From Spirosoma taeanense (GTDB lineage Bacteria > Bacteroidota > Bacteroidia > Cytophagales > Spirosomataceae), in NCBI RefSeq assembly GCF_013127955.1, contig NZ_CP053435.1, positions 2,170,001 to 2,234,000 on the forward strand: a stretch of DNA of 64,000 bases, in the 5' to 3' direction. The translations under genes and the position numbers were made by a program. Of this stretch, positions 1 through 8,646 are shown in pieces (the first letter of the stretch is position 1; each line of letters begins with the position of its first letter). A model generated the notes under the pieces. The model was given only the letters and a program-made list of their open reading frames with translations, did no database searches and was not told the DNA's origin.

Positions 1-199
1 ACGTTATTAGCAGAGAAAAGGAAAGCGTATGTGCATAGGAGACAAACTCACCAGCGAACAATATTTCTTGTCGAATCCGGCCATTTTGATTGTCTGGTCC
101 TGGCTACAACCCACTTCTGCGCGCGTAGACTGGTTTTTTGATAGGATTGTCAATCAATTGACTAACTCAAAAAGTTGCCTTTACGAAGCAACTTGAATC

Positions 200-886
200 A
201 TGAAAAAGGAAGAGATACGATTAGACGACTGGGAGCGTATCCTGTTCGGCATGGCTCCACCGGAATTTCTTTTCGAGACCCTGATCAGGTCATTGATTAT
301 CTATTTTTTTCTGCTGGTTGTTCTGCGGCTGCTGGGCAAGCGCATGACCGGACAACTGACCTTAACCGAAATGGCGGTTATGGTAACGATTGGCGCCGTC
401 ATTTCGCCTTCGTTCCAGGCGCCCGACCGGGGCATTGCCATGGGCATTCTGGCAATGCTTTGTACCCTGTTGTTTCAGCGGGGTACTACGTTGCTGGCGT
501 TCGACAATAATAAAATCGAACAGCTCACGCAGGGCGAAACGAACATGCTGATCAAGGACGGAATTTTGCAGCTGGTAGCGCTGACGGCTTCCCGAATTTC
601 CCGGCAGGAGTTGTTTGCCCGCCTGCGTGGAAAGAATATCTATAAAGTTAGTAAAGTAAAACGGCTGTACATGGAAGCCTCCGGCATATTCAGTATTTAC
701 CTGGACGAAACCGATAAGCCGGGTTTATCAACCCTACCGCCCAATGATGAGGAAATTCGGCAGATCGAGCAGGTTGCGCCGGATACACTGGCCTGTACAA
801 GCTGCGGAAACACCACAAAAATTGTTCAGGAACAACAACCCTGCTCCGTTTGCAATCAGATCGCCTGGACTACCGCCGTTTTATAA
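200..886 (+). CDS. DUF421 (YetF/YcaP-type) membrane protein with C-terminal zinc ribbon
   Basis: A 228-residue inner-membrane protein. Three hydrophobic segments lie at about residues 28-48, 56-72 and 80-100, followed by a soluble domain with the family pattern (LTQGETNMLIKDG, then SRQELFARLR and VKRLYMEASG). The biochemical role of DUF421 proteins is unknown. The tail carries two CxxC pairs (CTSC and CSVC), which should bind zinc like a rubredoxin knuckle. The next gene is a paralogue 13 nt downstream with the same tail, so the two are probably co-transcribed and may form hetero-oligomers. The ATG at 200 gives the MKKEEIRLDDWERIL start that aligns with the start of the paralogue. Confidence 0.88.
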   Translation: MKKEEIRLDDWERILFGMAPPEFLFETLIRSLIIYFFLLVVLRLLGKRMTGQLTLTEMAVMVTIGAVISPSFQAPDRGIAMGILAMLCTLLFQRGTTLLAFDNNKIEQLTQGETNMLIKDGILQLVALTASRISRQELFARLRGKNIYKVSKVKRLYMEASGIFSIYLDETDKPGLSTLPPNDEEIRQIEQVAPDTLACTSCGNTTKIVQEQQPCSVCNQIAWTTAVL

Positions 887-899
887 GGATTGATTAGTT

Positions 900-1591
900 A
901 TGAAACCAGAAGAAATTCACCTGAACGACTGGGTACGTATACTGATTGGCGAAGTGCCCGGCACGTATTTCATTGAAATTGTTATCCGGATTGCCTTTGT
1001 ATATCTTCTGCTGAGCGTATCGATGCGGCTGATGGGCAAGCGGATGGCGGCTCAGATGAACCGAAATGAACTGGCTGCGCAGGTATCGCTGGCAGCTGCT
1101 ATCGGGATGCCAGTCTGGCGCCCGACCGGGGCTTGCTGCCGGCGGTTGTCATTGCATTCGTGATTGTTTCCGCTGAGCGGATAATTGCCTGGATTGCCTT
1201 CCGAAATCAGCGGTTCGAAGCCATCACCCAGGATGAGATCAGCGATCTGGTAAACAACGGGGTAATGCAGTTAAAGCATATGCGGGGCGCGCGCATACCT
1301 CGTGAAGGGTTGCTGGCCGAAGCGCGCACACTGGGTTTGTTTCACCTGGGCGAAATCAAGCGGCTGTACATCGAAGCCAACGGAAGCTTTACGCTGATCA
1401 AGGAAGTAACCCCAAAACCGGGGCTGTCAGTCATTCCGCTCTGGGATCGCGACTTTGCCCAGGAGCAGAAGCATGTAGCTGATGTCTTCGTATGCAATAA
1501 CTGCGGCAACCCCGAACAGACCACCCGCCGTCCTGGTTTCGCCTGTTCCAATTGCGATGATAACAACTGGGTGCAGGCAATCACGAAATGA
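900..1591 (+). pseudogene. second DUF421 membrane protein, frameshifted
   Basis: The first part (900-1106) encodes a DUF421 N-terminus starting MKPEEIHLNDWVRIL. The frame then runs into a stop at 1161-1163. The rest of the domain continues in another frame from 1106 to 1591 (APDRGLLPAVV, VKRLYIEANG-like IKRLYIEANG, and a CNNC/CSNC zinc ribbon). Joining the frames by re-reading one G at the GGG of 1104-1106 gives an alignment with the upstream paralogue without gaps, so the lesion is one missing base, most simply a G lost from a G run. Either a recent frameshift or a sequencing error explains it. I see no slippery heptamer that would support programmed frameshifting. Confidence 0.85.
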
Positions 1592-1691
1592 AGCCTACGG
1601 GCGGGCGGTAACGAATCTTCTTAAGGCTATGGACGTATAGAGTCGGAGTGGTTCGAATGCCATAGAATGAGGGAATCTGCTGTTTTTTCGC

Positions 1692-1699
1692 TATTTTTG
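1692..1699 (+). promoter_or_regulatory. putative -7 box of the mutS promoter
   Basis: TATTTTTG is an exact TAnnTTTG match, the Bacteroidota housekeeping -7 element, 23 nt before the mutS start. No convincing TTG lies 17-23 nt upstream. Confidence 0.4.
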
Positions 1700-1722
1700 T
1701 TTAGTATAATCCATTTAGAATA

Positions 1723-4383
1723 GTGAAGACAGCCACCGCAGCGAAACCCCAGAGCAAGAAAAACGAAACGCCCCTGAACCGCCAATACAACCAGATAAAG
1801 GCCAAGTATCCCGGTGCGTTGCTGCTGTTTCGGGTGGGTGATTTCTACGAAACGTTTGGTGAGGATGCCGTCAGGGCCAGCAAGATTCTGGGTATCACCC
1901 TGACCAAGCGTAACAACGGCGGCTCGAATGAAGAACTGGCCGGGTTTCCGCATCACTCGCTGGATACGCACCTGCCTAAACTGGTTCGGGCGGGCGAGCG
2001 GGTAGCCATCTGCGATCAGCTCGAAGACCCCTCGTTGGCGAAGGGTATTGTTCGGCGGGGCGTTACTGAGCTGGTGACACCCGGCGTGTCGTTCAACGAT
2101 AACGTACTCGACACCCGCCGGAACAACTACCTCGCGGCTGTGCATTTCGGCAAGGGTAGTGCTGGCCATCCTGAGGACGAGTTCGGCGTTTCGTTTATCG
2201 ATATTTCAACGGGTGAGTTTCTGGCTTCGCAGGGTAACGCGGCTTACGTCGACAAACTGCTCCAGAGCTTCAACCCATCGGAGGTCCTGTACTGCAAACG
2301 AAACCGGCAGGAGTTCGGCGCGTTGTTCGGCGACAAATTCCATACCTACACGCTCGAAGACTGGGCGTTTACGTACGACTTTGGCTATAACTTCCTCAAG
2401 CAGCATTTTCAGACGACTTCGCTCAAAGGGTTCGGTATCGAAGGTCTGCCTAACGGTATTATTGCCGCCGGGGTCATTCTGCACTACCTTAACGAAACCG
2501 AGCATAAAGATCTTCAGCACATTACCCGCGTTACGCGTCTCGAAGAGGACCGGTACGTCTGGCTGGATCGCTTCACGATTCGGAACCTCGAACTAACGGC
2601 CGCGCAGCAGGAGGGGGGCGTTCCGCTGATTCAGATTCTCGATCAGACCGTTACGCCGATGGGTGCCCGGCTGTTACGTAAATGGCTCAGTCTGCCCCTC
2701 AAAGAGAAAGCGCTGATCGACGAGCGGCTCAACATGGTCGAACTGCTGACGAGTGACCCCGAACTGGCCGATGCGATGGTCAACCACCTGCGGCAGATCG
2801 GCGACCTCGAACGTCTGGTATCGAAAGTGGCGGTTCGGCGGATTAACCCGCGTGAACTGCTGCAACTCAAGCGGTCGCTGCAGCACGTCTTGCCCATTAA
2901 GGAACTGCTGATTACGGCCCTCAGTCAGAATGAATCGCCCAGCCTGAAGAAATACGCCGATCAACTCAATCCGGTGTCGTTCTTGCTCGACCGGATCGAG
3001 GCTGAACTGCGCGAAGACCCGCCGACGCTTTCGAATCAGGGCGGCATGATCAAGCCCGGCATCAATGCTGAACTCGATGAACTGACATCTATTGCCTATT
3101 CGGGTAAGGATTACCTGATTCAGCTTCAGGAGCGCGAGGTGCAGCGGACGGGCATCAGCTCGCTTAAAGTGGCGTATAATAAAGTCTTCGGTTACTATCT
3201 GGAAGTTACTCACGCGCATAAAAACAGAGTGCCCGAGGACTGGATCCGGAAGCAGACACTCGTCAACGCCGAGCGTTATATTACGCCCGAACTGAAGGAA
3301 TACGAAGACAAGATTCTGAACGCCGAGGAGCAGATTTTCCAGATTGAAGCCCGGATGTTCAACGACATGATTGTAGCGGCCGGGGAGTACGTCGGAGCGA
3401 TTCAGCAGAACGCCCGGGTGCTGTCGGTGCTGGACGTACTGTCGTCGTTTGCTCGGGTGGCCGTCAAGAATAATTACGTCCGGCCCCATATTAACGAAAG
3501 TAAGGTGCTGGACATCAAGGACGGGCGGCACGCGGTTATTGAACAGCAACTGCCACCCGGCGAGTCGTATATCCCGAATGATATTTATCTGGATGACCAG
3601 ACCCAGCAGATCATTATCATCACTGGCCCGAACATGGCGGGTAAATCGGCTTTGCTGCGGCAAACGGCCCTGATTGTACTCATGGCGCAGTCGGGCAGTT
3701 TTGTGCCGGCTTCGTCGGCAGAGATCGGGCTGGTCGACAAGATTTTTACACGTGTGGGGGCCAGCGACAACCTGTCGCGTGGTGAAAGTACGTTCATGGT
3801 CGAAATGACCGAAACGGCCAGCATTCTGAACAACCTGAGCGAACGCAGTCTGGTCCTGATGGACGAAATAGGGCGGGGCACGAGTACGTACGATGGCGTT
3901 TCGATTGCGTGGGCCATTACCGAATACCTGCACAACTTAACCGACTGCCGGCCCAAAACGCTGTTTGCTACGCACTACCATGAGCTGAATGATCTGGCGG
4001 CCGACAATCCGCGCATCCGGAACTATAACGTAGCCGTGAAGGAGATGGGCAATAAAGTCATCTTCTTACGTAAGCTGAAAGAAGGTGGGTCGGAACACAG
4101 CTTCGGAATTCACGTAGCGCAGATGGCCGGTATGCCCGCGCAGGTCGTGAGCCGGGCGGGTCAGATTCTGAAACAGCTGGAAGCCTCGCACGGTCGCGAA
4201 GCCAACAAGGAACGAATTCGCGAAGCGGTTCCTGCCGAGCGGGAACTGGCCCTCCGTATCATCGAAGCGGGCGATCCGAAATCGGAAGCCATCAAAGAAA
4301 AACTACGGGCCATCGACGTAAACCGCCTGACGCCAATTGAAGCGTTGCTTAAGTTGAACGAGTTGCTTAAACTGGCGGAGTAA
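1723..4383 (+). CDS. mutS: DNA mismatch repair protein MutS
   Basis: An 886-residue MutS of normal length for the family. It binds base mismatches and small loops and recruits MutL in an ATP-dependent way. The mismatch-reading motif F-Y-E is at residues 41-43 (GDFYETF). The Walker A motif GPNMAGKS is at 635-642, with Walker B LVLMDEIGRGTSTYDG and the FATHYHEL signature downstream. The start is a GTG at 1723, which leaves the usual short tail before the NRQYNQIKAKYPGALLLFR segment. A Rad52-like gene follows 31 nt later on the same strand, which suggests a shared repair transcript. Confidence 0.98.
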   Translation: MKTATAAKPQSKKNETPLNRQYNQIKAKYPGALLLFRVGDFYETFGEDAVRASKILGITLTKRNNGGSNEELAGFPHHSLDTHLPKLVRAGERVAICDQLEDPSLAKGIVRRGVTELVTPGVSFNDNVLDTRRNNYLAAVHFGKGSAGHPEDEFGVSFIDISTGEFLASQGNAAYVDKLLQSFNPSEVLYCKRNRQEFGALFGDKFHTYTLEDWAFTYDFGYNFLKQHFQTTSLKGFGIEGLPNGIIAAGVILHYLNETEHKDLQHITRVTRLEEDRYVWLDRFTIRNLELTAAQQEGGVPLIQILDQTVTPMGARLLRKWLSLPLKEKALIDERLNMVELLTSDPELADAMVNHLRQIGDLERLVSKVAVRRINPRELLQLKRSLQHVLPIKELLITALSQNESPSLKKYADQLNPVSFLLDRIEAELREDPPTLSNQGGMIKPGINAELDELTSIAYSGKDYLIQLQEREVQRTGISSLKVAYNKVFGYYLEVTHAHKNRVPEDWIRKQTLVNAERYITPELKEYEDKILNAEEQIFQIEARMFNDMIVAAGEYVGAIQQNARVLSVLDVLSSFARVAVKNNYVRPHINESKVLDIKDGRHAVIEQQLPPGESYIPNDIYLDDQTQQIIIITGPNMAGKSALLRQTALIVLMAQSGSFVPASSAEIGLVDKIFTRVGASDNLSRGESTFMVEMTETASILNNLSERSLVLMDEIGRGTSTYDGVSIAWAITEYLHNLTDCRPKTLFATHYHELNDLAADNPRIRNYNVAVKEMGNKVIFLRKLKEGGSEHSFGIHVAQMAGMPAQVVSRAGQILKQLEASHGREANKERIREAVPAERELALRIIEAGDPKSEAIKEKLRAIDVNRLTPIEALLKLNELLKLAE

Positions 4384-4414
4384 ACTTTAAACAGCAAATA
4401 CAAAAACACAACCC

Positions 4415-4918
4415 ATGGACTTAAACGTATTGACCGCCCCATTGACGGCGCAGGAAATCGAATGGCGTGTACAGAGCCAGACCAAAGATGGTCAGAAGAT
4501 CATCGTCGTCCCATATATTACCAACCGTTGCGTAATGCAGCGCTTCGACGATCAGTTCGGCTGGGCGGGTTGGCAGAACGAGATCAAGGAGATTGAAGGC
4601 GGTTTTTTGTGCACTATTACGGCGGTTCTGCCCGGTGGCGAAATCGTCCGGAAAACTGACGGAGCCAGTCGCACTGGTATCGAGCCGGTAAAAGGCGGTA
4701 TCAGCGACGCCATGAAACGCGCGGCCGTACAGTTTGGCCTTGGCCGGGCGCTCTACGACTTTCCAAAAGTGTTTATCGAAACCACCGACAAATACATTCC
4801 GGGCTGGGCTACGCCGTTGCTGGACAAAATGGTGGATAAGATCAACTCAGGCGGAACTGTACGCGATGTTGTGGTTCTCAAGCCCGAGCACGCTAAACCG
4901 GCAGTGAAGGCCGTGTGA
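4415..4918 (+). CDS. Rad52/Rad22 family single-strand annealing protein
   Basis: A 167-residue protein with the Rad52/Rad22 fold signature: an N-terminal DRCVMQRFD-like segment (NRCVMQRFDDQFGWAGW), a middle ATITAVLPGGE-type strand and the SDAMKRAAVQFGLGRALYD helix. Proteins of this family bind single-stranded DNA and anneal complementary strands. It is only 31 nt behind mutS and ahead of a strong terminator. Rad52-like proteins in bacteria are best known from phages; here it sits in ordinary chromosomal surroundings with no phage genes near. The family call is firm from sequence, and the repair role is inferred. Confidence 0.85.
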   Translation: MDLNVLTAPLTAQEIEWRVQSQTKDGQKIIVVPYITNRCVMQRFDDQFGWAGWQNEIKEIEGGFLCTITAVLPGGEIVRKTDGASRTGIEPVKGGISDAMKRAAVQFGLGRALYDFPKVFIETTDKYIPGWATPLLDKMVDKINSGGTVRDVVVLKPEHAKPAVKAV

Positions 4919-4945
4919 TCGGAGCATTTTAGACCCCTCAAAAAT

Positions 4946-4982
4946 GAAGCGGGGGCGTCACCACTGGTGACGCCCCCGCTTC
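4946..4982. terminator. bidirectional hairpin terminator after the rad52-like gene
   Basis: Perfect 18-bp arms (4946-4963 and 4965-4982) with an apparent one-base loop, flanked by an A run on the left and TTTT on the right. It lies between convergent genes and can serve both. Confidence 0.85.
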
Positions 4983-4998
4983 GGTTTTGAACGTATGC

Positions 4999-5721
4999 TT
5001 ATTGCTTCGGCATTGCGAAAATAGCCGGGTCGACAGTACCGTTTAGGGTTAACTTCGTTACGGTGGACGTAACGGTTCCGGGCATACCCGCCCCGCTAAC
5101 ATCAATGGTATACGGCAGCATCAGTCCATCAACCTGTTTGTAGTCGCGGTACACGGCGGAGCCCTCCGTTTGCACACCCTGCACGGTTACGCTCGCTTTG
5201 GAGGCAACGAGCTGGTAGTTGTTCGCATCGATGTAATACGTATAGACGCCATCGGGTTTGGTAACCTTAAGGGCATAGACATCCTTGCCGGCCTGTTTCT
5301 CTTTGCCCGTCAGTTCGTACGGGTCTTTATGAAGCTTGGCGTAAGCCAGTTGCAGACCAGTCGGTTCAGTGTTGTTCTTCTGCATCTTCACCATGTCCGG
5401 CGTCATCTCCTGCGGTTCGCTACCGCCCTGCATCGGATTGATAGCCCAGCCTTTATCGCCGTCGACGACGCTGGTAATCTGCTGGCCCATCACGGAAATA
5501 TCGCTGCGCGACGCTTTTCCGACAATGATGCTTGTTTTGGCCGTCAGGTCCATGCCCTGGATCGACATCTTCTGCTCGTATTCGGCGGTTTTGATGGCGT
5601 TGATCTTGTCAGTCCCACCCAGGGTTGCAATATGTTTATCAATAATTTCGTCGGCCGTCTGTGCCAACGAAAGTGCCGGGATGGCCAGAATGACAACCAA
5701 GGCAAAGAGTTGTTTTTTCAT
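4999..5721 (-). CDS. LolA-like exported outer-membrane lipoprotein-sorting protein
   Basis: A 240-residue protein with a Sec signal peptide (MKKQLFALVVILAIPALSLAQ, cut after about residue 20). The mature part starts TADEIIDKHIATLGG and continues as the half-barrel seen in LolA/LolB-like proteins of Bacteroidota, with YYIDANNYQLVASK and a C-terminal VDPAIFAMPKQ. Such proteins sit in the periplasm and bind acyl chains of lipoproteins. Homologues with this layout are often annotated only as outer membrane lipoprotein-sorting protein, and the substrate here is unknown. It is a single-gene unit transcribed away from the nucleoside permease. Confidence 0.75.
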   Translation of the reverse strand: MKKQLFALVVILAIPALSLAQTADEIIDKHIATLGGTDKINAIKTAEYEQKMSIQGMDLTAKTSIIVGKASRSDISVMGQQITSVVDGDKGWAINPMQGGSEPQEMTPDMVKMQKNNTEPTGLQLAYAKLHKDPYELTGKEKQAGKDVYALKVTKPDGVYTYYIDANNYQLVASKASVTVQGVQTEGSAVYRDYKQVDGLMLPYTIDVSGAGMPGTVTSTVTKLTLNGTVDPAIFAMPKQ

Positions 5722-5744
5722 GGAAATGTTAATCGGAACAATAC

Positions 5745-5752
5745 CAAAGATA
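5745..5752 (-). promoter_or_regulatory. putative -7 box of the LolA-like gene
   Basis: On the minus strand this reads TATCTTTG, an exact TAnnTTTG, 23 nt ahead of the ATG at 5721. The closest TTG is 25 nt upstream, a slightly long spacer. Confidence 0.45.
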
Positions 5753-5795
5753 CTGAATCAGCCTGGGAAAGGCTACGCAAGTATTGTCATGTATA

Positions 5796-5836
5796 ACGAA
5801 AGTTACAGATGATCCTGCTTCAGCGGTAACTTTCGT
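5796..5836. promoter_or_regulatory. inverted repeat between divergent genes
   Basis: Perfect 11-bp arms (5796-5806 and 5826-5836, core CGAAAGTTAC) are separated by 19 bases. The repeat sits in the middle of the 190-bp divergent region between the LolA-like gene and the nucleoside permease. The position suits an operator for a dimeric regulator; a hairpin in a leader is the alternative. Confidence 0.4.
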
Positions 5837-5911
5837 AGGCAGACGGCTTGCAGGGCTGACGGGCGTTTTCTACCTTCAACCATTGAAAGCTTAACTACTA
5901 TATTCCCTCCG

Positions 5912-7135
5912 ATGCTGACAACGACTCGTGTCAAACTTTCGGTCATGATGTTCCTCCAGTTTTTTGTGTGGGGAGCCTGGTATGGCCAGATGAGTAAGTA
6001 CCTTCTAACCCAGCTCAATGCCACCGGCGATCAGGTAGGTAATGCCTACGCGGCCTTTTCGCTGGCCATGCTGATAGCGCCTTTTTTCGTGGGCATGATT
6101 GCCGACCGGTACTTTGCCGCTCAGAAAGTTCTGGGCGTTCTGAACCTGCTGGGGGCGGTTGTCCTGTACTTCATCACCCAGAACACCGACCCGGATAACT
6201 TTTTTTACCTGATTCTGGCTTACTGCCTGACCTTCGCACCAACGCTGGCGCTGACCAGCTCAATTGCGATGCAGCAGATGACTACGCCCGAGAAAGAGTT
6301 TCCGGGTATTCGCGTACTGGGTACGGTGGCCTGGATTGTCGTTACCAACATCGTTGGGTACTACGGCTTTGGGGACAAGGTGACTATTTTCCAGCTATCC
6401 ATGTATTCGGCGCTGGGGCTTGGCGTGTTTGCGTTCTTCCTGCCTGACACGCCCCCGAAGGCAACGACCTCAACGTCGTTCGCGCAGATTATGGGTCTAG
6501 ATGCGTTCAAGCTGTTCAAGGACCGCTCATTTGCCATTTTCTTTATGTCATCGGTGCTGATCTGTATTCCGCTGTCGTTTTATTACGCTATGGCTAATCC
6601 ATCGCTGACGGACGGCGGCATGCAGAACGTAGAGAACAAAATGTCGCTGGGACAGGCATCGGAAGTTATTTTCATGCTGCTGATTCCGCTGGCCTACACG
6701 CGGCTGGGCGTAAAGAAAATGCTGATCGTGGGGTTGATTGCCTGGATTGTTCGCTTTATATGCTTCGGTTACGGCGACGGCGGATCGGGCGAATGGATGC
6801 TTTATCTGGCTATCATTCTGCATGGCGTCTGCTACGACTTCTTTTTCGTAACGGGCCAGATTTACACGGACAACAAAGCAGGTGAACGAATTAAATCGTC
6901 GGCGCAGGGCCTGATCTCGCTGGCGACTTACGGTATTGGGATGGGAATCGGCTCCAAGCTGTCGGGGGTGGTGCTGGATATGTACACGCGTCCCGACGGC
7001 ACCAAAGACTGGCTATCGGTCTGGCTGGTGCCGGCGGGCATTGCAGCCGTGGTGCTGATCGTTTTTGTGCTGTTATTTACGGACAAAAAGAAATCCGTTC
7101 CTTCGGAAGGCGAACTGGTAACGGGGCCTTTGTAA
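5912..7135 (+). CDS. nucleoside:H+ symporter (NHS family, NupG-like)
   Basis: A 407-residue MFS permease with about twelve hydrophobic segments. The start (VKLSVMMFLQFFVWGAWY) and the RVLGTVAWIV and GVCYDFFFVTGQIYTD segments are typical of the nucleoside:proton symporter family, which imports purine and pyrimidine nucleosides across the inner membrane. The C-terminus ends in a short charged tail after the last helix. It stands alone, with a strong terminator behind it. The exact nucleosides carried cannot be read from the sequence. Confidence 0.88.
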   Translation: MLTTTRVKLSVMMFLQFFVWGAWYGQMSKYLLTQLNATGDQVGNAYAAFSLAMLIAPFFVGMIADRYFAAQKVLGVLNLLGAVVLYFITQNTDPDNFFYLILAYCLTFAPTLALTSSIAMQQMTTPEKEFPGIRVLGTVAWIVVTNIVGYYGFGDKVTIFQLSMYSALGLGVFAFFLPDTPPKATTSTSFAQIMGLDAFKLFKDRSFAIFFMSSVLICIPLSFYYAMANPSLTDGGMQNVENKMSLGQASEVIFMLLIPLAYTRLGVKKMLIVGLIAWIVRFICFGYGDGGSGEWMLYLAIILHGVCYDFFFVTGQIYTDNKAGERIKSSAQGLISLATYGIGMGIGSKLSGVVLDMYTRPDGTKDWLSVWLVPAGIAAVVLIVFVLLFTDKKKSVPSEGELVTGPL

Positions 7136-7163
7136 AGAAACGAGTTGTCAGAATCCGACTACT

Positions 7164-7209
7164 GGAGAGGGTGCAGAGAGCTTAGAATCTTTGCACCCTC
7201 TCCGTTTTT
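7164..7209 (+). terminator. rho-independent terminator of the nucleoside permease
   Basis: A 12-bp stem (GGAGAGGGTGCA at 7164-7175 with its complement at 7192-7203), extendable through a G-U pair, is followed by GTTTTTA. Confidence 0.85.
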
Positions 7210-7236
7210 ATTTGCGAACTTTGCGCTATAAAACGT

Positions 7237-8013
7237 ATGCAACTCATTTCCTATAATATCAACGGCATCCGGGCGGCTATACGTAACGGATTGCTGGACT
7301 GGCTCGCTCAGCATAATTTCGACGTTCTTTGCTTCCAGGAGGTTAAAGCCACAACCGACGTAGTGGACCTAGCCCCCTTTGAAGCTTTAGGCTATCAATA
7401 TCACTGGCATGCCGCCGAAAAGAAAGGTTACTCCGGCGTGGCGACCTTCTCCCGAATCGCCCCTACCAACGTGGTTCTGGGTTGCGGACTGGCCGTATAC
7501 GATTGCGAGGGACGTATTCTGCGCACCGATTTCGGCGATCTGACCCTCTTGAACTGCTATTTCCCGTCCGGTACAACGGGCGAAGTCCGGCAGGGCGTTA
7601 AGATGGAGTTCCTGCGTGATTTCTTCGACTATGTGCAGGCGTTACGGCAAACCCGGCCCAACCTGATCGTTGTGGGCGATTATAATATCGCTCATACCGC
7701 CATTGATATTCACGACCCTGTGCGGAACAAAAACACCACCGGTTTCCTGCCCGACGAACGGGCCTGGATGGACCGCTGGTTCGGCAGCGGCATGACCGAT
7801 TCGTTCCGTTATAAATATCCCGACGACATAGCGTATAGCTGGTGGAGCTACCGGGCCGGTGCCCGAAACGGTAATAAAGGCTGGCGCATTGATTACGCAT
7901 CGGTAACCGACAACCTCCGCGACCGGATCGTCGACTGCCGGATGCTGCCCGACGCCGTCCATGCCGATCACTGTCCGGTATGGCTCAATTTGAGCGAACG
8001 AGTGAACGAGTGA
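7237..8013 (+). CDS. xth: exodeoxyribonuclease III
   Basis: A 258-residue member of the exonuclease III/AP endonuclease family. It cuts DNA 5' to abasic sites and removes 3' blocking groups in base excision repair. Visible motifs are SYNINGIRAA at the start, CFQEVKA with the metal-binding Glu, KGYSGVATFS, the NCYFPSG loop, GDYNIAHTAIDI with catalytic Asp and Asn, and the final DYASV and HADHCPVW with the catalytic Asp-His pair. Length is normal. A long imperfect hairpin spans its stop codon and reaches the next gene. Confidence 0.96.
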   Translation: MQLISYNINGIRAAIRNGLLDWLAQHNFDVLCFQEVKATTDVVDLAPFEALGYQYHWHAAEKKGYSGVATFSRIAPTNVVLGCGLAVYDCEGRILRTDFGDLTLLNCYFPSGTTGEVRQGVKMEFLRDFFDYVQALRQTRPNLIVVGDYNIAHTAIDIHDPVRNKNTTGFLPDERAWMDRWFGSGMTDSFRYKYPDDIAYSWWSYRAGARNGNKGWRIDYASVTDNLRDRIVDCRMLPDAVHADHCPVWLNLSERVNE

Positions 8014-8050
8014 CTAGCTGGCCGGTTGCTATTGTTCACTCATTCGCTCA
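7991..8050. repeat. long hairpin over the xth stop codon
   Basis: Arms of 17 bases (7991-8007 and 8034-8050) pair at 16 positions, with one C/A mismatch. The 26-base loop contains the xth stop. The right arm ends 17 nt before the RluE start, so it may act as a terminator, stabiliser or attenuator. There is no clean T tract. Confidence 0.5.
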
Positions 8051-8067
8051 TTCATTCTTTCGCTGGT

Positions 8068-8646
8068 ATGTATTTTCTCATCTACAAGCCTTACCTGATG
8101 CTCTCGCAGTTTTCGCGCGAGGGCGACAAATCAACGCTGGCTGATCTGGACTATGATTTTCCCGGTGACGTCTATCCCGTTGGGCGGCTGGATGCCGACA
8201 GCGAGGGATTACTGCTGCTCACCAGCGATAAGCAGCTGAACCACCGCCTGCTCAACCCAAAGTTCCGGCATAATCGGACATATTACGTCCAGGTCGAAGG
8301 GGCTTTAACCAACGAAGCCTGCCAGCAACTCAGTGCCGGGGTGACGATCTCGGTAGATGGCAAACCGTACCACACACTGCCTGCTCAGGCCAGCCTCCTT
8401 AGTGAGCCAGCCCTGCCTGAACGCCTGCCGCCCATCCGTTACCGGGCCAATATCCCCACGTCCTGGCTATCGATTTCACTTCATGAAGGCAAGAACCGTC
8501 AGGTGCGCCGAATGACGGCTGCCGTCGGCTTCCCTACGTTACGTCTGGTTCGCTGGGCCATTGAAGGCCTGACGGCCGAAAACATGACGCCCGGCCAGGT
8601 TCGAAAACTTAGCCGGGCGGATGTCCAGCGCGGGTTACGTCTGTAA
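8068..8646 (+). CDS. rluE: 23S rRNA pseudouridine synthase RluE-type
   Basis: A 192-residue RsuA/RluE-family pseudouridine synthase. The catalytic Asp lies in VGRLDADSEGLLLLTSD. KPYLMLSQF near the start and RTYYVQVEG match RluE, the enzyme that makes pseudouridine at position 2457 (E. coli numbering) of 23S rRNA. EGKNRQVRRM is the conserved RNA-facing motif. There is no N-terminal S4 domain, as expected for RluE. I chose the ATG at 8068, because the frame open from 8026 only adds a non-conserved stretch inside the hairpin. Confidence 0.9.
   Translation: MYFLIYKPYLMLSQFSREGDKSTLADLDYDFPGDVYPVGRLDADSEGLLLLTSDKQLNHRLLNPKFRHNRTYYVQVEGALTNEACQQLSAGVTISVDGKPYHTLPAQASLLSEPALPERLPPIRYRANIPTSWLSISLHEGKNRQVRRMTAAVGFPTLRLVRWAIEGLTAENMTPGQVRKLSRADVQRGLRL

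Noticed and set aside
1104-1163. Programmed frameshift in the second DUF421 gene
   Set aside because: No slippery heptamer or downstream pseudoknot is seen; a lost G explains it better.
1648-1670. GGTTCGAAT resembling a tRNA T loop
   Set aside because: The flanking five bases do not pair and no acceptor or anticodon stem can be formed.
2674-3933. A 419-codon open frame antisense to mutS
   Set aside because: It lies wholly inside mutS on the other strand, has no recognisable domain and an odd composition rich in Arg, His and Val. It is a codon-bias shadow.
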